DNA of 32,383 nt, from NCBI RefSeq assembly GCF_010907035.1, contig NZ_QUMK01000071.1, positions 1 through 32,383 on the forward strand. The letters run 5' to 3'. The DNA is from Rhodopseudomonas sp. BR0M22. Its GTDB lineage: Bacteria; Pseudomonadota; Alphaproteobacteria; Rhizobiales; Xanthobacteraceae. Position 1 is the first letter of the stretch. Each line of letters begins with the position of its first letter. This document shows, in pieces, positions 15,291-23,089 of this stretch. Both the position numbers and the translations under genes were made by a program. The notes beneath the pieces are model-generated. The model was not told the DNA's origin and made no database searches. It saw only the letters and a program-made list of their open reading frames with translations.

Positions 15291-16171
15291 TCGGCGGACA
15301 GCACCGGCTTCACCGTGTCGCCTTCGCGGAGCTGCGCTCCGGCACTTTCAACCACGATGTCGCCTTCCTTCAGTCCGTTGCGGATTTCGATTCTGCCGCC
15401 GTTCATCAGGCCGATTTCGACGCGCCGGGTCTCGACGACTTGCCGCCGCACCACCTGCACGATGGTGCCGACCGGATTGTAGATCACCGCGGTGAGCGGC
15501 ACCGAAATCCCGCAGCTCTCGCCGGTCTTGATCGTTGCGCGGCCGGAGGCGTTGGCGAGCAGCCGCTCGTCGGAGCCGATGCCGACGAACACGTTGCCGA
15601 GCTGCGTCTTCGGCTCCACCGTCGCGGAAACGCGGCGCACCTTGCCTTGCATTTCGTTCTTGTCGCCCACCACTTTCACTGTCGCCGGTTGCCCGATGGA
15701 CAGTCGCGACATGTCGCGGGTCGGCACTTGGCCGACCAGATCGAATTCGCCGCGCGCCACGATGGTGAACAGCGCTTCGGCCTTGGGGGAGGCGGGTGCA
15801 CCGATCACGGCGGTGGATGCCGATACCAGACCCGCCACCGATGCTTGCACGGTGGCGCCGCCCTCGAGCTTGGCCAGCGGCTGTCCTTTGCTGACGGTCT
15901 CGCCGGGATCGACCAGCACATCGATCACCTTGGTGCCGGGGCGGTCCGGACGCACCGAGACTTCGTCGCGCGGGATCAGGAAGCCGGAGACTTCGACGGT
16001 TGCCGGGAAACAGGCTTTGGCGGCCACGAACACGGTGACGGCCTGAGCGGCGGGGGCGCTTTCCTCCGCATGCAGCGGCTGCGCCAGCGTGCAGGTCGCA
16101 GCCAACGTTGCCAGCATGACCTGCCGGAGATACGGCGCGCTATCGCGAGCTCGAGCGATCGGCCTCGTCAT
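15275..16171 (-). CDS. RND-type periplasmic adaptor, short form (second adaptor)
   Basis: A 298-aa periplasmic membrane-fusion-like protein, the last gene of the RND block. A signal peptide covers about residues 1-35 (LATLAATCTLAQPLHA). The lipoyl half IDVLVDPGETVSKGQPLAKLEG runs almost directly into the second half (ASVAGLVSA), so the long coiled-coil hairpin of typical adaptors is absent. A beta-barrel and membrane-proximal domain follow, ending REGDTVKPV. Cys54 and Cys220 align with Cys53 and Cys220 of the paralogue at 21.3-22.1 kb. The start at 16171 is chosen because AGCGAGGA lies 6 bases upstream of it, while the in-frame ATG at 16177 directly abuts that site. It lies 84 bases after the AsmA gene. 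Without the hairpin, how it would dock on an outer-membrane channel is unclear. Confidence 0.85.
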   Translation of the reverse strand: MTRPIARARDSAPYLRQVMLATLAATCTLAQPLHAEESAPAAQAVTVFVAAKACFPATVEVSGFLIPRDEVSVRPDRPGTKVIDVLVDPGETVSKGQPLAKLEGGATVQASVAGLVSASTAVIGAPASPKAEALFTIVARGEFDLVGQVPTRDMSRLSIGQPATVKVVGDKNEMQGKVRRVSATVEPKTQLGNVFVGIGSDERLLANASGRATIKTGESCGISVPLTAVIYNPVGTIVQVVRRQVVETRRVEIGLMNGGRIEIRNGLKEGDIVVESAGAQLREGDTVKPVLSADASAK

Positions 16172-16255
16172 GGTCATTCCTCGCTGGGATACGGACACGG
16201 CGCTGGTTGCCGTCGCCGCATCGATCTTGGTCTCGCCGCGCCGCTGCATCGATCG

Positions 16256-18058
16256 TCACCGCCCGAACAATTGCTTGATGATCTCGTTGACCGCCGCGCC
16301 GCTGCCGCGACCGGAACGGTCTGCGTCGCCCGAGTCGTTGCCGCCGTTGCCGAACAGGCCGCTGCCGATCTCGCGCAGGCGCCGGTATGCTGCATCGGGA
16401 TCATCGAGCACGCCGGCGATGTCCGGATAGATTCGCGGCGCGATCCACGGGCCCTCGATCCGGACCGGAATGCCGAAACCGATCGGCTCCGGGTTCGGCG
16501 CGGCGATGCCGCGTTCCGGCGGGCTTTGGCCTTGGGTGGTCGCGACCAGCTTGGGTTCGACCTTGAACGCCAGCGTCTTGGCCGGCAGATCGATCGTGCC
16601 GGCGCCGCTCATCCTCACCAAGGGCCCGGCCAGCTTCAAGTCCGAGGTCTCGGCCTTGCCCTGCGCGATTTGGAACGAGGCCGCGAATTCGCTCAGATCG
16701 GTGGCGTCGGTCGGAGCGATCTGCCAGCCGTCCTGAATGTGCGTGGTGAGATTGCGGATCATCCGGACGACGTCGAAACCCCGGATCGCGCCGTCGCGGA
16801 GGCCGACAGCCGCGCTGCCGTCGAGGCCGGCCGCGATGGCGCGGGCGCTGCCGCCGCTGCTGCGGAGCGCCAGCTTCGCCTGCATCTTGCCGTCGATCCG
16901 ATCGAAATCGGCCAGGCCGTCGAGCAGCGGCAAAGCGTGAACGCCGGCAATGTCGCATCGCAGATCGAACGCGGGCGTGGCGCCGGAGGCGTCGATCACC
17001 AGCGTGCCAGACGCTTGCCCGCCATAAGCCCCGAGGCGCGCCGCCTGCACCGACAGCACCCCGGCTGCGAGCTTGGCGTCGGCCGAAGCCGGCGCGATCC
17101 TGGCCGGACCGATGTTCAGCTCAGTGGCCGACAGCCTGACGTCGGCATCGACATAATTGAGCCCGACGAGGTCGAGCGGCGTCTCGCTCCACGGCGCGCC
17201 CGGCGTCGCCGAGCGGGTGATGGCGACGAGGTCGAGCCGCTGAAAGTCGAGGTCGAGTTTGACACGCGGCTTGCCGGCGAATTCGACCGAGGCCCAGCCG
17301 TTGAACGGCGCATCGCCGAGTTTGCCGCTGATGCCGTTGATCGCCAGCGCGGTGCCGCGCAGCCTCGCTTCCGCCTTCGCGCTGAGGCGTGAGGTCAGCA
17401 GCCCCGGCGCATCGAGCGTGAGGTCGACCAGGATCGGCTGCTGGTCGTCGGAGGACGGCGTTGCAGTCAGTTCGAACGACACCGGCGACCGGCCGAGCGT
17501 CGCAGAGCCACTGGCGGTGATCGGGCCCTTGGCATCGTCGCGTTCGATGTCGGCCTGGATGCCGGCGATCCGCCGTTCGACGCGATCGGCCGCGCTGGTC
17601 ATCACCACGGCGCCGTCCTGGATCACGATGCGCTCGATCTCTGCAAGCTCCGCGCCGCCCTTGCGCGCGGGCGCCGGTGCGGCTGCAGCTTCATCGCGCC
17701 GGCGCAGCAGAGGCAGCGACAACTCGGGCTTGATCAGCGTCAGTTCGGTGACCCGCGGCGTTCCCGACATCAGGCTGGTCGGCGACAGTTCGGCGCGGAC
17801 GGTGGCGATCTTCAGCCGCGGATCGGTCGGGCGACCGCCGGGCATTTCGGCGGTGACGTCGTGCAGGGTCAGCGCCGCCGCCGGAAACAGCCGCACCGTG
17901 CCGGAGCCGGCGATCGTCACCCGGTAGCCGGTGTCGCGCTCGATCCGGCTCTGGATCGCAGCCGTCAGCGCGCCGGCCGGAATCCCGATCGCGATCAGCA
18001 GTGCGGCGGCGACGAGCAGCAGAGCCGCAATGGCGCCCGCGATCCTGATCGGCTTCAT
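16256..18058 (-). CDS. AsmA-family envelope protein
   Basis: A 600-aa protein with one N-terminal membrane anchor (residues about 6-28, IAGAIAALLLVAAALLIAIG) and a long periplasmic beta-rich region. AsmA signatures are visible: an early TLHDVTAEMPGG segment, repeated IVIQDGAVVMTS-type strands, and a C-terminal AsmA_2-like part with GSAAVGLRDGAIRGFDVVRMIRNL and GAGTIDLPAKTLAFKVEPKLV. AsmA-like proteins are thought to help lipid or outer-membrane protein transport between membranes. GAGGAG five bases before the ATG is a strong ribosome site. It lies 54 bases after the RND permease and before the second adaptor, so it is probably in their operon. That links the pump to envelope assembly; this functional link is inference. 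Confidence 0.88.
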   Translation of the reverse strand: MKPIRIAGAIAALLLVAAALLIAIGIPAGALTAAIQSRIERDTGYRVTIAGSGTVRLFPAAALTLHDVTAEMPGGRPTDPRLKIATVRAELSPTSLMSGTPRVTELTLIKPELSLPLLRRRDEAAAAPAPARKGGAELAEIERIVIQDGAVVMTSAADRVERRIAGIQADIERDDAKGPITASGSATLGRSPVSFELTATPSSDDQQPILVDLTLDAPGLLTSRLSAKAEARLRGTALAINGISGKLGDAPFNGWASVEFAGKPRVKLDLDFQRLDLVAITRSATPGAPWSETPLDLVGLNYVDADVRLSATELNIGPARIAPASADAKLAAGVLSVQAARLGAYGGQASGTLVIDASGATPAFDLRCDIAGVHALPLLDGLADFDRIDGKMQAKLALRSSGGSARAIAAGLDGSAAVGLRDGAIRGFDVVRMIRNLTTHIQDGWQIAPTDATDLSEFAASFQIAQGKAETSDLKLAGPLVRMSGAGTIDLPAKTLAFKVEPKLVATTQGQSPPERGIAAPNPEPIGFGIPVRIEGPWIAPRIYPDIAGVLDDPDAAYRRLREIGSGLFGNGGNDSGDADRSGRGSGAAVNEIIKQLFGR

Positions 18059-18112
18059 CTCGGCTCCTCGTCCATGCGGCTGACGTCGTCCGATGGCATC
18101 GACCTAACCGCG

Positions 18113-21100
18113 TCAGAACGTCGGTTTTTGGGCGGCAGGCTGGTGCTCGGTGGCGGCAGAGGGTGCCGCTGCATCCGGCGCCGCCTCGGCCGCCTCGCGC
18201 GCGCTGCCGCTGAGCAGCCGTCTGCCGACCGCCCAGAAGCCGCGGCCGACGTCATCCATCATCATGAACACGGCCGGCACGAAGATCAGCGACAGCACCG
18301 TGGAGAAGATCAGGCCGCCGATCACCGCCAGCGCCATCGGCGAGCGGAATTCGCCGCCGGCGCCGAACGCCAGCGCGCTCGGCATCATGCCGGCCACCAT
18401 CGCGATCGTGGTCATCACGATCGGGCGGGCGCGCTTCTGGCCGGCGTCGATGATCGCCGCGTCGCGGCTCTTGCCGTCGCGGATCGCCTCCATGGCGAAT
18501 TCGATCAGCATGATGGCGTTCTTGGTGACGATGCCCATCAGCATCAGGATGCCGATCCACACCGGCGTGGTGAGCTGTTTGCCGGTCAGCAGCAGTGCGC
18601 CGATCGCGCCGCCGATCGACAGCGGCAGCGAGAACAGGATGGTGATCGGCTGCAGGAAGGTGCCGAACAGCAGCACCAGCACCGCATAGACCATCATCAG
18701 GCCGCCGCTGATCGCCGTGGCGAAACCGTCCGAGAGTTCGGCGAGGTTTTCGGCATCGCCCGATGGGCTGACCTTGACGCCCTTCGGCAGCGACTTCATC
18801 ACCGGCAGCTCGTTGATCTGCCTGGTGGCGTCGCCGAGCGCGGAATTACCGACGAGGTCAGCCGCGACGGTCGCCTGGCGCAACCGGTCATAGCGGTTGA
18901 TACTGGTCGGGCCCTGATCGAATTTGACGTCGGCGACGACCGACAGCGGCACCGCGCCGCGGCCGCCATAGATCGGCACCTGAAGCTGTTCGAGCGTGGC
19001 GAGCTCGCCGCGCGCCGAATCCTCGAGTTGCACCCGGATCGGTACCAGCCGGTCGCCGGCGTCGAATTTGGCGAGCGCCGGGCCGACATCGCCGATGGTC
19101 GCAACGCGGATGGTCTCGGAGAGGCTCTCGGTCGAGACGCCGAGCCGGGCGGCGAGATCGGCGCGGGGGCGAATCCGCAGTTCGGGCCGATCCAGCGCGG
19201 TCTCCGAAATCACGTTGGAGATCAGCGGAATCCGTTTCATCTGCGACGCGAGTTCCTGGGCGACGTTGTCGACTACAGCGCTGTCGTCGCCAGTCACCAC
19301 CAGCGAGATCGCGCGCAGGCCGTTCTCGTCGAGGAACCAGTAGCGGATGTCCGGCACCTGATCGAGCTGCTTGCTGATCTCGTGCTCCAGCTCACGCTGG
19401 GTGATCGAGCGGTCGTGCTTCGGCGTGTAGTTGATGATCAGCGAGGCGCGCCGCACTTCCTGGATGCCTGGCGGCACCCGGCCGCCATCGACGAACACGC
19501 TTTTCACCTCGGGCCGCTCGCGCAGCAGCTTGACGATCGCCTCGGTGGTCTTCTCGGTGGTGCCGATCGGGGTGCCGGGCGGCAACTGCATCGCCAGCAC
19601 CGAGCGGGCGGTGTCCTGCGCCGGCAGGAAGCCCTGCGGCAGCAGCACGATGCTCCAGATCGACGCTGCAAAGATGCCTAGCCCGATCAGCACCGTGATG
19701 TAATAGTGCTGCACCGACCAGGTGACGATCCGGGTGTAGGCTCGCAGCACCCGGCCCGGCGGTTTCTCGACGTGCGGATGGTCTTTGAGGAAATACGCCG
19801 CCAGCACCGGGGTCACGAATCGCGCCGCCAGCAGCGAGAAGAACACCTGAACCGAAACGGTGATGCCGAACTGTTTGAAGAACTGTCCGGCGATGCCCGA
19901 CATGAAGCTGGCCGGCGCGAAGATCGCGATAATGGTCAGCGAGATTGCGATCACCGCGAGGCCGATCTCGTCGGCGGCTTCGATCGCCGCTTGATACGGC
20001 GATTTGCCCATCCGCATGTGGCGGACGATGTTCTCGATCTCGACGATGGCGTCGTCGACCAGAATACCCGTCGACAGCGTGATGGCGAGGAAGCTGACGA
20101 GGTTCAGCGAGAACCCCAGCATGTCCATCGCCCAGAACGCCGGGAAGATCGACAGCGGCAGCGAGATCGCCGCGATCACGGTGGCGCGGAAATCGCGCAG
20201 GAATAGGAACACCACGATCACGGCGAGGATCGCGCCCTCGAACAGCGTCGAGATCGCCGCCTCGTAATTGCCTTTGGTGTAATCGACCGAGGTGTCGATC
20301 AGCTTCAGTTCGACGTCGGGATATTGCGCGGCCAGCGCGTCGATCCGCTTCTGCACTGCTTCGGCGACGACGACGTCGCTGGCGCCCTTGGAGCGCTTGA
20401 TGCCGAGCGCCACCACCGGCTCGCCGTTGAAGCGGGCGAAGGTGCGGCGCGCCGCGATGGTGTCGGTGACGGTGCCGAGATCGTCGAGCCGCACCTCGCC
20501 GCCGGCATTCAGGCTGATCATGGTGCCGGCGAGATCGTTGAGCGTCCGGGCGCCGGCGAGCGTGCGGATCGCCTGATCGTTGTTGCCGATCTCGGCGCGG
20601 CCGCCGGCGAGATCGACATTGGTGCCGCGCAGCCGCCGCGACACGTCGAGCGCGGTCAGTCCCGCAGCGCGCAGCCGGTCGGGATCGAGCGATACCAGGA
20701 TCTCGCGTTCGACACCGCCGATCCGCTCGACCTGGGCGACGCCGCGCACGCCCTGCAGCGCGCGCTTGACGACGTCGTCGACGAACCAGGAGAGCTGTTC
20801 TGGCGTCTTGCCGGGCGAGATCGCCGCATAGGTGACGATCGGCAGCCCGATCACGTCGACACGCTGGATCAGTGGTTCGTTGATGTTCTGCGGCAGGTTG
20901 GCGCGGACCCGCGTCACCGCATCCTTGACGTCGTTGAGCGCGCGCTCGGTGTTGGTTTCCAGCGCGAACTGGATCGTCGTCACCGATAGGCCGTCGGTGA
21001 TCGAGGATGCGATATGGCGCACGCCTTCGACGCCGGACACGCCGTCCTCGATGGTCTTGGTGACCTGCGCTTCCAGCTCGGCCGGCGCCGCGCCGAACTG

Positions 21101-21256
21101 CGACACCGCCACCGAGATCACCGGAATGTCGGCGCTCGGCAACCGTGTCACGGCGAGCTTGGTGAAGCTGATCCAGCCCAGCGCCAAGAGGATGATCGAG
21201 AACACGATCGATGGCAGCGGATGCCGGATCGACCAGGAGGAAACGTTGAGGCCCAT
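18113..21256 (-). CDS. RND-family efflux permease (HAE1/AcrB-like)
   Basis: An inner-membrane resistance-nodulation-division transporter of 1047 aa, a full-length AcrB-type protein with twelve helices and two large periplasmic loops. It starts with the usual SIRHPLPSIVFSIILLALG first helix. The proton-relay pair is present in helix 4 (ILVDDAIVEIEN, Asp401 and Asp402), with the partner Lys in GIVTKNAIMLIEFA and an Arg in KRARPIVMT. The relay is therefore intact and the protein should be an active proton-driven exporter. Its ATG overlaps the stop of the upstream adaptor gene as TGATG, a sign of translational coupling. Substrate is unknown. No TolC-type outer-membrane channel is encoded in the window, which is odd for a tripartite drug pump. 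Confidence 0.96.
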   Translation of the reverse strand: MGLNVSSWSIRHPLPSIVFSIILLALGWISFTKLAVTRLPSADIPVISVAVSQFGAAPAELEAQVTKTIEDGVSGVEGVRHIASSITDGLSVTTIQFALETNTERALNDVKDAVTRVRANLPQNINEPLIQRVDVIGLPIVTYAAISPGKTPEQLSWFVDDVVKRALQGVRGVAQVERIGGVEREILVSLDPDRLRAAGLTALDVSRRLRGTNVDLAGGRAEIGNNDQAIRTLAGARTLNDLAGTMISLNAGGEVRLDDLGTVTDTIAARRTFARFNGEPVVALGIKRSKGASDVVVAEAVQKRIDALAAQYPDVELKLIDTSVDYTKGNYEAAISTLFEGAILAVIVVFLFLRDFRATVIAAISLPLSIFPAFWAMDMLGFSLNLVSFLAITLSTGILVDDAIVEIENIVRHMRMGKSPYQAAIEAADEIGLAVIAISLTIIAIFAPASFMSGIAGQFFKQFGITVSVQVFFSLLAARFVTPVLAAYFLKDHPHVEKPPGRVLRAYTRIVTWSVQHYYITVLIGLGIFAASIWSIVLLPQGFLPAQDTARSVLAMQLPPGTPIGTTEKTTEAIVKLLRERPEVKSVFVDGGRVPPGIQEVRRASLIINYTPKHDRSITQRELEHEISKQLDQVPDIRYWFLDENGLRAISLVVTGDDSAVVDNVAQELASQMKRIPLISNVISETALDRPELRIRPRADLAARLGVSTESLSETIRVATIGDVGPALAKFDAGDRLVPIRVQLEDSARGELATLEQLQVPIYGGRGAVPLSVVADVKFDQGPTSINRYDRLRQATVAADLVGNSALGDATRQINELPVMKSLPKGVKVSPSGDAENLAELSDGFATAISGGLMMVYAVLVLLFGTFLQPITILFSLPLSIGGAIGALLLTGKQLTTPVWIGILMLMGIVTKNAIMLIEFAMEAIRDGKSRDAAIIDAGQKRARPIVMTTIAMVAGMMPSALAFGAGGEFRSPMALAVIGGLIFSTVLSLIFVPAVFMMMDDVGRGFWAVGRRLLSGSAREAAEAAPDAAAPSAATEHQPAAQKPTF

Positions 21257-22149
21257 CAGCGCGCTTTCGATCGTTCGGAATCGGTCGTGAAGATCGGCTT
21301 GATGCGGTCGCCGTCGTGCAGCGAGGTGCCGGCGTCGGCCACCACGGTTTCGCCTTCGCGCACGCCTTCGACGATCTCGATCGCATGATCGGATGTCAGT
21401 CCGACCTTGACGGTGCGGGTCTCGACGATGTTGTTGTTCACCACCTGCACGGTGGCGTGGTCGATCGCCGAGCGCGGGATCGATACGCCGCAGCTTCGCC
21501 GCGCATCGATGGTGACGCGGACGAACATCCCGACCTTCAGGGCGGGAGAGCCGGCGAGCGCGATCCGCACCTGGCCGAACTGGGTCTTACGATCGATCTG
21601 CGGCGCGCCGAGCCGGACCACGCCGGTGAGCTCGGTGCCGTCATCGCGGCCGATCCGCGCGGTGGCCCCGGGACTGACCTTGAGGGCGTGAATGCTCGGG
21701 ACCTCGGCTTCGACTTCCAGCTCATTGCCGACCGCGATCCGCAGCATCGGACCGGCGAGCGGCGAGGCCGGCGCGCCGGCGATGGTTCGTACCTCTGTAA
21801 TCAGCCCCGCGGCCGGCGCTTTCAGCGTCCTGTTGCCGCTGGCCCCGGCGACCCGGACGAGGTCCTGATCCTGGGTGACGATGTCGCCCTCGTGCACCAG
21901 AACATCGGTGACGCGGCCGTCGCCGTCGGCGATCAGCACCGCTTCCTTGCGCGGCACCACGAAGCCGGTGATCCGGACCTTGTCGGAGAAGCAGGCATTG
22001 GTGGCTTTGGCAACGACGACCTGTACGCCCTCCGTGGCCACGGGTTGGTCTGCGTAAGCGGGTATCAGTAGGGCGAAACCGCACCAGCAGCCGGCGGCGA
22101 TCGTAGCGCGTGCCGGCAACAGATTCGAACGGTTCCTCGCGTTGATCAT
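21256..22149 (-). CDS. RND-type periplasmic adaptor, short form (first adaptor)
   Basis: A 297-aa periplasmic adaptor that heads the pump operon. An N-terminal hydrophobic signal (CWCGFALLIPAYA) is followed by the first lipoyl half (TDVLVHEGDIVTQDQDLVRV). The second half (LKAPAAGLITEV) comes after only a handful of residues, so the alpha-helical hairpin is missing. The beta-barrel and membrane-proximal regions follow, ending in VVADAGTSLHDGDRIKPIF, closely paralleling the second adaptor. Cys53 (NACFSDKV) and Cys220 (RRSCGVSIP) are shared with that paralogue and could form a disulfide in the oxidising periplasm. Its stop overlaps the permease start, so 1:1 expression with the permease is likely. 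No clear Shine-Dalgarno precedes ATG 22149. Confidence 0.88.
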   Translation of the reverse strand: MINARNRSNLLPARATIAAGCWCGFALLIPAYADQPVATEGVQVVVAKATNACFSDKVRITGFVVPRKEAVLIADGDGRVTDVLVHEGDIVTQDQDLVRVAGASGNRTLKAPAAGLITEVRTIAGAPASPLAGPMLRIAVGNELEVEAEVPSIHALKVSPGATARIGRDDGTELTGVVRLGAPQIDRKTQFGQVRIALAGSPALKVGMFVRVTIDARRSCGVSIPRSAIDHATVQVVNNNIVETRTVKVGLTSDHAIEIVEGVREGETVVADAGTSLHDGDRIKPIFTTDSERSKAR

Positions 22150-22260
22150 CTGTATACTCGGCGAACTTTCGAGATTGGCGGTGCGGCCGGTTCGACGGCG
22201 GGAGCTGCGGCGTCGGAGCGCCGCCCTCTATACACGGCCCGATAGTGACGAAACAGCGAA

Positions 22261-22283
22261 GGCGTCCCGCACGGCGGAACGCC
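22261..22283. terminator. Hairpin between the OmpA gene and the RND operon
   Basis: GGCGTCCCGC and GCGGAACGCC form a ten-position stem with one internal mismatch and a 3-base ACG loop. It lies about 34 bases after the OmpA-like gene stop on the minus strand. No strong U-run follows, but its position suits separation of the OmpA transcript from the pump operon. Confidence 0.5.
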
Positions 22284-22316
22284 CTGAAGTCGCTTTATCG
22301 TCGGCCAAAGTGCCGA

Positions 22317-22964
22317 TCATTTGGCAGAAGCGCTCTGGCCGGACATGTTGACCACCTGAACTCGTCGATTGACGCCGCTGTCGGGGTGCGCCGGATCTTT
22401 CAGCCGGCTTTCGCCGTAGCCGACCGTGACGAGGTCGGCACTCGCGATGCCGTATTTGTCGACCAGCACACGCTTGATGGTATCAGCGCGACGTTCGGAC
22501 AATTCCTGATTGAACGAGTCGCTGCCGACGCTGTCGGTGTGGCCGGCGACCACGAAGGTGCCGCCTTTGAGATCCGGGCTGGACAGTGCCTTGCCGAGCG
22601 CTTCGACGGCCGGCGCCGCCTGACGGCTGATAGTTGCGGAGTTGTACTCGAAGGTGATTTCGAGGTCGATGTTCGGCTTGTCCTTGGTGATTTCGGCGAT
22701 CTGGGTGCGTTCACCGAGCGACAGCGACCGGGTCGGCCGGTTGCGCAGGCTGTCGACGAACTTCGTTTGGCCGGGATCGGTTGCTGCGGCCGGCTGTGCG
22801 GCCGACAGGCTGCGGGTCAGCGGTTTGTTCGGCGTCAGCGCCCGGACGATCTGGTCCGACGTGACCTCGCCGGCCTGGGCTGCGCCGAGCGGCAGCATCG
22901 CGCCAAGTCCCAGCATCAGCGCGCCGAGCTTGGCGCAGAACCCCGCTGCAGACATCCGGGTCAT
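22317..22964 (-). CDS. OmpA-family peptidoglycan-associated protein
   Basis: A 215-aa exported protein with a signal peptide (LGALMLGLGAMLPLGAAQA) and a C-terminal OmpA/MotB domain. The domain starts around LEITFEYNSATI. It contains the peptidoglycan-binding motif VAGHTDSVGSDSFNQELSERRA with its conserved Asp, and the late NRRVQV with its conserved Arg. The N-terminal linker has TRSLS repeated twice (TRSLSAAQP and TRSLSLGER). There is no lipobox and no beta-barrel, so it is a soluble or loosely attached envelope protein. A strong AGGAGG 7 bases upstream selects ATG 22964 over the longer open frame from 23060. It follows the caspase-fold gene by 125 bases on the same strand, and the pair may act together at the envelope. 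Confidence 0.9.
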   Translation of the reverse strand: MTRMSAAGFCAKLGALMLGLGAMLPLGAAQAGEVTSDQIVRALTPNKPLTRSLSAAQPAAATDPGQTKFVDSLRNRPTRSLSLGERTQIAEITKDKPNIDLEITFEYNSATISRQAAPAVEALGKALSSPDLKGGTFVVAGHTDSVGSDSFNQELSERRADTIKRVLVDKYGIASADLVTVGYGESRLKDPAHPDSGVNRRVQVVNMSGQSASAK

Positions 22965-23089
22965 CTTGCGTCCTCCTGAGATCTGGCGATCGCTCCGCGT
23001 GCGAAGGACCGGCATCGCCTTGTCATTTCGATCGTCGCGCCATCGCGCCGGCAGGTTCAACGCCCCGCGTGGCGGCGCAGCGGCTACGC

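Noticed and set aside
17861-19681. A 606-codon plus-strand open frame
   Set aside because: Antisense to the AsmA and RND permease genes, His/Arg/Asp-rich low-complexity translation, no motif.
19392-21386. A 664-codon minus-strand open frame
   Set aside because: It is a shifted frame of the RND permease, whose own frame has all expected motifs; the shifted translation is Arg-rich.
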